A stretch of DNA of 26,351 bases from CALBPI01 sp039187375 (GTDB lineage: Bacteria > Pseudomonadota > Gammaproteobacteria > Steroidobacterales > Woeseiaceae), in contig JBCCZN010000011.1 of NCBI GenBank assembly GCA_039187375.1, forward strand, positions 1-26,351, written 5' to 3'. This document shows, piece after piece, positions 23,582-26,351 of the stretch (its first letter is position 1; each line of letters starts with the position of its first letter). Both the position numbers and the translations under genes were made by a program. Below the pieces are notes generated by a model that was given only the letters and a program-made list of their open reading frames with translations, was not told the origin of the DNA and did not search any database.

Positions 23582-24028
23582 ATGATCGCGTTGTTGCAAC
23601 GGGTTAGCGAAGCGGGTGTCAGCGTCGACAGTCAAGAGGTTGCACGCATCGGTAACGGACTATTGGTGCTGGTGGGTGTGCAAAAACATGACACCCACGA
23701 ACAGGCCATCAAGCTGGCGCAACGGCTGATTCACTATCGCGTGTTTGAAGATGCCGATGGCAAAATGAACCGCAGCGTGCTGGATAGCAGCGGTGAGGTG
23801 TTGCTGGTGCCACAATTCACCCTCGCTGCGAATACCCGCAAGGGCCGTCGCCCCAGCTTTGATTCATGCGCACCGCCAGCGCTGGGACGCCAGTATTTCG
23901 AGGCGTTTTGCGATGCGGTAGCAAGCGCAGGTGTCCCCACGGTTCGAGGTATCTTCGGTGCGGATATGGCCGTTTCACTCATTAACGACGGCCCGGTGAC
24001 CTTTTGGCTTGAAATCGGCCCGGATTAA
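23582..24028 (+). CDS. dtd: D-aminoacyl-tRNA deacylase Dtd
   Basis: Dtd hydrolyses D-aminoacyl-tRNAs (and Gly-tRNA-Ala), a chiral proofreading step in translation. From ATG 23582 it has 148 residues, the usual size, and starts MIALLQRVSEAGVSVD exactly like family members; the in-frame ATGs at 23480 and 23570 would add residues not seen in Dtd. Active-site motifs are LLVPQFTLAANTRKGRRPSF (QFT motif) and NDGPVTFWLEI (the cross-subunit Gly-cisPro motif). No strong Shine-Dalgarno is seen. A small hairpin AACGAC/GTCGTT (24027-24046) without a T run overlaps the stop. Confidence 0.94.
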   Translation: MIALLQRVSEAGVSVDSQEVARIGNGLLVLVGVQKHDTHEQAIKLAQRLIHYRVFEDADGKMNRSVLDSSGEVLLVPQFTLAANTRKGRRPSFDSCAPPALGRQYFEAFCDAVASAGVPTVRGIFGADMAVSLINDGPVTFWLEIGPD

Positions 24029-24148
24029 CGACAAAACAGCGTCGTTCATGGTGATTGGCGCCAAATGAAACCTGGTCGACATAATTACCCGGATAAGATC
24101 AAGTATCATAACGGGTCGCGATAGACTGACTGATGAGAGGATCTAGCG

Positions 24149-24385
24149 ATGGGTATTGGTGGAATTAGCATTTGGCAGCTGTTGATCGTCCTGCTGATCG
24201 TGTTGGCCATTTTTGGTACCAAGCGCTTCCGCACCATTGGCAGCGATCTAGGATCGGCGATCAAGGGCTTTCGCAGTGCCGTATCTGATGGCGAAAAAAA
24301 TGCCGACGCGAAACCGTCGATCGAAGAGCGCAACGACGCCACCTTCGAATCGACGCCGAGCAAAGACGACAGCAAACAATCCTGA
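24149..24385 (+). CDS. tatA: Sec-independent translocase component TatA
   Basis: TatA multimerises to form the passage for folded Tat substrates. The 78 residues show a membrane helix (about 5-22), FGTKRF (family FGTKKL), an amphipathic helix GSDLGSAIKGFRSAV and an acidic/polar tail. Shine-Dalgarno GAGAGGA precedes the ATG. A 120-base upstream gap after dtd has a -10-like TATCAT (24104-24109) but no clear -35, so a promoter there is possible. It is the first gene of a tatABC operon; tatB follows after 20 bases. Confidence 0.95.
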   Translation: MGIGGISIWQLLIVLLIVLAIFGTKRFRTIGSDLGSAIKGFRSAVSDGEKNADAKPSIEERNDATFESTPSKDDSKQS

Positions 24386-24405
24386 CCGGCTGAGGCAACG
24401 CAGCG

Positions 24406-24747
24406 ATGGGTGGCATGGGTGCGTCCGAGCTGATTTTGATCTTCGCGATCATGCTGGTGGTGCTCGGGCCCGAGCGCATGGCAGAGGTTGCGCGCAAAAT
24501 CGGTCAGTTCATCGGCTATGCCCGTCGTGTCCAGCAGAACCTCGCTAATCAGCTTGAAGATGAGCTGGAACTCAAAAAACTGACCTCCACGTTGCCCGAT
24601 CGGGTCGACATCAAGCAGGAACTCGGTCTTGACGAGCTCGAAAACGACGTGCGCAAGCTGACACATCCTGATCCGGAAGCCGCCGACACCGACGACACCG
24701 ACTCAGATGCCGCAGACGACCAGACCGCACAGGCAGACCCAAGATGA
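24406..24747 (+). CDS. tatB: Sec-independent translocase component TatB
   Basis: TatB pairs with TatC to bind twin-arginine signal peptides. The 113 residues begin MGGMGASELILIFAIMLVVL with the family GPERM(L) turn, then an amphipathic helix (VARKIGQFIGYARRVQQNL) and a long charged C-terminus rich in Asp/Glu, ending in a run of DTDDTDSDAADD type. ATG at 24406 is used; ATG 24415 (Met4) is also possible. GAGG lies 11 bases upstream of the first. The stop overlaps the tatC start as ATGA. Confidence 0.94.
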   Translation: MGGMGASELILIFAIMLVVLGPERMAEVARKIGQFIGYARRVQQNLANQLEDELELKKLTSTLPDRVDIKQELGLDELENDVRKLTHPDPEAADTDDTDSDAADDQTAQADPR

Positions 24748-25544
24748 GTGTCGTCGACGATTCCTACGACGAGGAACTCGAAGAAGGCAGTTTGCTGTCG
24801 CATCTTCTAGAGTTGCGCAATCGTCTGATGCGCGCATTCGGCGCGGTATTGGTCGTGTTTGTCTGCCTGGTGCCATTCGCGCAAAAATTGTTTACGTATG
24901 TGTCACTGCCGCTGCAAAAAGCACTGCCGGTCGGTAACACAATGATTGCCACCGATCCGGCATCTACGGTCTTCACACCCTTCAAACTGGCATTCTTCAT
25001 TGCCATTTTTATTGCGATGCCGGTCATCCTGTATCAAGCATGGGCATTTGTCGCACCGGGTCTGTATCGCAAGGAAAAACGCTTCGCGATTCCGCTACTG
25101 GGTAGCAGCATTACGCTGTTCTACCTAGGCGTCGCCTTCGCCTATTTCATTGTCTTTCCGCTGGTATTCAAGTTTGTCGTTGCGTTTGCCCCGGAAGGGG
25201 TGGAAAACATGACCGACATTGCCAGTTACCTGACATTTGCGCTGACCTTGTTTCTGGCATTCGGATTGGCATTCGAGGTCCCCGTGGCGACCGTACTGCT
25301 AGTCTGGGCAGGCCTCACTACACCAAAGAAACTAAAGGGCATCCGCCCCTATGTATTTCTCGGTTGCTTTGTCGTCGGGATGTTCCTGACGCCGCCAGAC
25401 ATGCTTAGCCAGACGATGCTAGCGATTCCGGTCTATATTCTGTTCGAGTTGGGCATTATCGGCTCACAGATTTTGCTGCGCGATAAACTGGCGGCACGCG
25501 CCGCAGAAGAAGCCGCCGATGCCGCGGATGAAAATGACGCTTAG
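24744..25544 (+). CDS. tatC: Sec-independent translocase component TatC
   Basis: TatC is the core receptor of the Tat pathway. The 266 residues have six expected membrane helices. Conserved stretches are LLSHLLELRNRLMRAF, ATDPASTVFTPFKLAFF, MPVILYQAWAFVAPGLYRKEK, SSITLFYLGVAFAYFIVFP, FGLAFEVPVATVLL and GCFVVGMFLTPPDMLSQTML. The acidic head (MSVVDDSYDEELEEGS) and Ala/Glu-rich tail are variable in the family. Its start overlaps tatB by 4 bases and its end overlaps the convergent lipoprotein gene by 4 bases. The TRAP binding protein encoded nearby is one probable client. Confidence 0.97.
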   Translation: MSVVDDSYDEELEEGSLLSHLLELRNRLMRAFGAVLVVFVCLVPFAQKLFTYVSLPLQKALPVGNTMIATDPASTVFTPFKLAFFIAIFIAMPVILYQAWAFVAPGLYRKEKRFAIPLLGSSITLFYLGVAFAYFIVFPLVFKFVVAFAPEGVENMTDIASYLTFALTLFLAFGLAFEVPVATVLLVWAGLTTPKKLKGIRPYVFLGCFVVGMFLTPPDMLSQTMLAIPVYILFELGIIGSQILLRDKLAARAAEEAADAADENDA

Positions 25545-25792
25545 CGAACAGCTGTCGAGTTGCGGCGGATCGCATCCGCCAGATCCAGCGCACCGGATTC
25601 ACGAATATCGTTCTCGGTGATCACCTCAACATCGCGCGGCGATTCCCGGTCGCCACTGGCCGGCAGCAACGAACCGGTCTGCGGCGGCTCCTGTGACGCG
25701 CGATGCGCCTCCTGAATCTCCTGGGAACTGGCGCAGCCACCGATGACACACAGTGTTGCAACGATAAACACAGTCATTGAACGTCTTGCCAT
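25541..25792 (-). CDS. Small lipoprotein with TonB-receptor-plug-like end
   Basis: An 83-residue protein with a signal peptide and lipobox IGGC (Cys20), so a probable outer- or inner-membrane lipoprotein. The mature 64 residues include QTGSLLPASGDR and then VEVITENDIRESGALDLADA. This order (TGS.LP, then V.VIT..DI..SGA.DLADA.R) strongly resembles the first part of a TonB-dependent receptor plug, but the protein stops there with no barrel. A strong Shine-Dalgarno (GAAGGAGAG) supports expression. It is convergent with tatC. It may be a stand-alone family or a remnant; its function is unknown. Confidence 0.75.
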   Translation of the reverse strand: MARRSMTVFIVATLCVIGGCASSQEIQEAHRASQEPPQTGSLLPASGDRESPRDVEVITENDIRESGALDLADAIRRNSTAVR

Positions 25793-25940
25793 CGATCTCT
25801 CCTTCTTTCTGCCACCACCCTAACAATACGACACTCGAAACCGCTATGGGGTTCCACATCAGCAGCTTGCCATAACCCGGTGGCGTTGACTGCGACTGCG
25901 ATATCCGAAAAGCTTATGCGATCTGGTTAGGGGAAACACT
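25793..25940. other. Divergent intergenic region between lipoprotein and transporter genes
   Basis: A 148-base gap holding the Shine-Dalgarno sites of both divergent genes (CTCTCCTTC read on the complement as GAAGGAGAG, and GGGGAAA before 25941). A TTGACT (25886-25891) could be a -35 for the plus-strand gene but has no -10 at normal spacing. No gene or RNA was recognised. Confidence 0.4.
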
Positions 25941-26345
25941 ATGAATACGCAAGCATCTGCGGCGCCAGGCGGCACCGTACTCGGGCACCCGCGCGGGTTA
26001 ATGACGCTATTTTTCACTGAAATGTGGGAGCGCTTCAGCTTCTACGGCATGCGCGCACTGCTCGTATTGTTCATGACAACGCAAATTGTCGACGGCGGGC
26101 TTGGATTCTCGGACGCCACGGCGAATGCCATTTACGGTTTGTATTTGTCATCGGTTTATTTGATCTGCTTACCCGGAGGCTGGATCGCGGATCGGTTGAT
26201 CGGTGCACAAAAAGCAGTGCTGGCAGGCGGCCTGATCGCAGACCTCGGCACGGCGGAACAGCAAGGCCTTCTGGAAGACGTGATCGGCGGCGGCATGCAT
26301 TTGGCTTTTGCCCACGGCGAAGCCTCCACCCGCTCCAGATCATAG
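25941..26345 (+). pseudogene. POT/PTR2 peptide transporter N-terminus, disrupted near the window end
   Basis: The first 100 residues match the proton-dependent oligopeptide transporter family (MFS fold): LFFTEMWERFSFYGMRALLV (the PTR2 signature), LGFSDATANAIYGLY, LPGGWIADRLIGAQKAVLAG. After about residue 100 (base 26240) the frame goes on for 34 codons (DLGTAEQQGLLEDVIGGG and beyond) without any POT character and ends at a TAG. Full members have about 450-500 residues. The two other forward frames do not resume POT sequence, so a simple frameshift does not explain it. A rearrangement, an insertion boundary or an assembly chimera at the contig end are the alternatives. The start has a good Shine-Dalgarno (AGGGGAAA). 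Confidence 0.6.
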
Positions 26346-26351
26346 CGGCTG

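Noticed and set aside
24027..24046. Hairpin AACGAC/GTCGTT after dtd as a terminator
   Set aside because: The stem is only 6 base pairs with an 8-base loop and no T tract follows.
25929..25937. TTAGGGGAAA before the POT gene and TAAGGGGA before dctP as further copies of the TTTCCCTAA operator motif
   Set aside because: Both sit exactly at the ribosome-binding position and are sufficiently explained as Shine-Dalgarno sequences.

Overview
The window looks like a chromosomal stretch, probably a contig, of a free-living aerobic gammaproteobacterium with moderately high GC. This rests on gene content: a DUF2244-coxB-coxA-ctaG-coxC-DUF2909-SURF1 block, comF beside a BioC-like gene, ubiA (ubiquinone), a UvrD-TrkA-TrkH run and tatABC. 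No genus can be named from the sequence alone. Both ends cut genes: RecG lacks its N-terminus, and a POT-type transporter loses its family similarity about 110 bases before the right end. No tRNA, rRNA, CRISPR array, insertion sequence or phage gene was seen. No gap between genes exceeds 300 bases; the longest are 13486-13703 and 23360-23581.

Layout. (1) 1-4359: housekeeping genes, namely recG, ubiA, convergent comF, and a divergent BioC-like methyltransferase with a weak SAM motif. (2) 4393-10684: an aa3-type cytochrome c oxidase cluster holding DUF2244, CoxB, CoxA, a 46-residue membrane peptide, the copper chaperone CtaG (Cox11), CoxC, an antisense DUF2909 membrane protein, SURF1 and a CX3C membrane-anchored thioredoxin-like protein. 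The haem A genes ctaA and ctaB and a canonical sco, common at the end of such clusters, are not in the window. (3) 10677-14123: in their place lies a two-component system, made of a 720-residue multi-span membrane histidine kinase with a GAF-like region and a NarL/FixJ-type response regulator. A repeat-rich intergenic region follows, then a small receiver-like protein whose phospho-acceptor Asp is replaced by Glu, closed by a strong intrinsic terminator. (4) 14208-21123: uvrD, trkA, trkH and the two TRAP membrane subunits dctQ and dctM, with several stop/start overlaps. (5) 21137-23359: a membrane protein, alkB, and the TRAP solute-binding protein on the opposite strand, carrying a Tat signal with a lipobox. 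(6) 23582-25544: dtd and tatABC. (7) 25541 to the end: a small lipoprotein resembling the start of a TonB-receptor plug, and the broken POT transporter.

How the genes work together. Ubiquinone synthesis (UbiA) and the aa3 oxidase belong to aerobic respiration. The adjoining kinase/regulator pair is placed to sense or adjust respiratory state, but its signal is unknown. TrkAH imports potassium and the TRAP system probably imports an organic acid. The TRAP binding protein appears to be a Tat client, and its exporter is encoded less than 1 kb away. The most distinctive part is the cox-linked kinase, regulator, operator-like repeats and phospho-site-substituted receiver (10677-14123).
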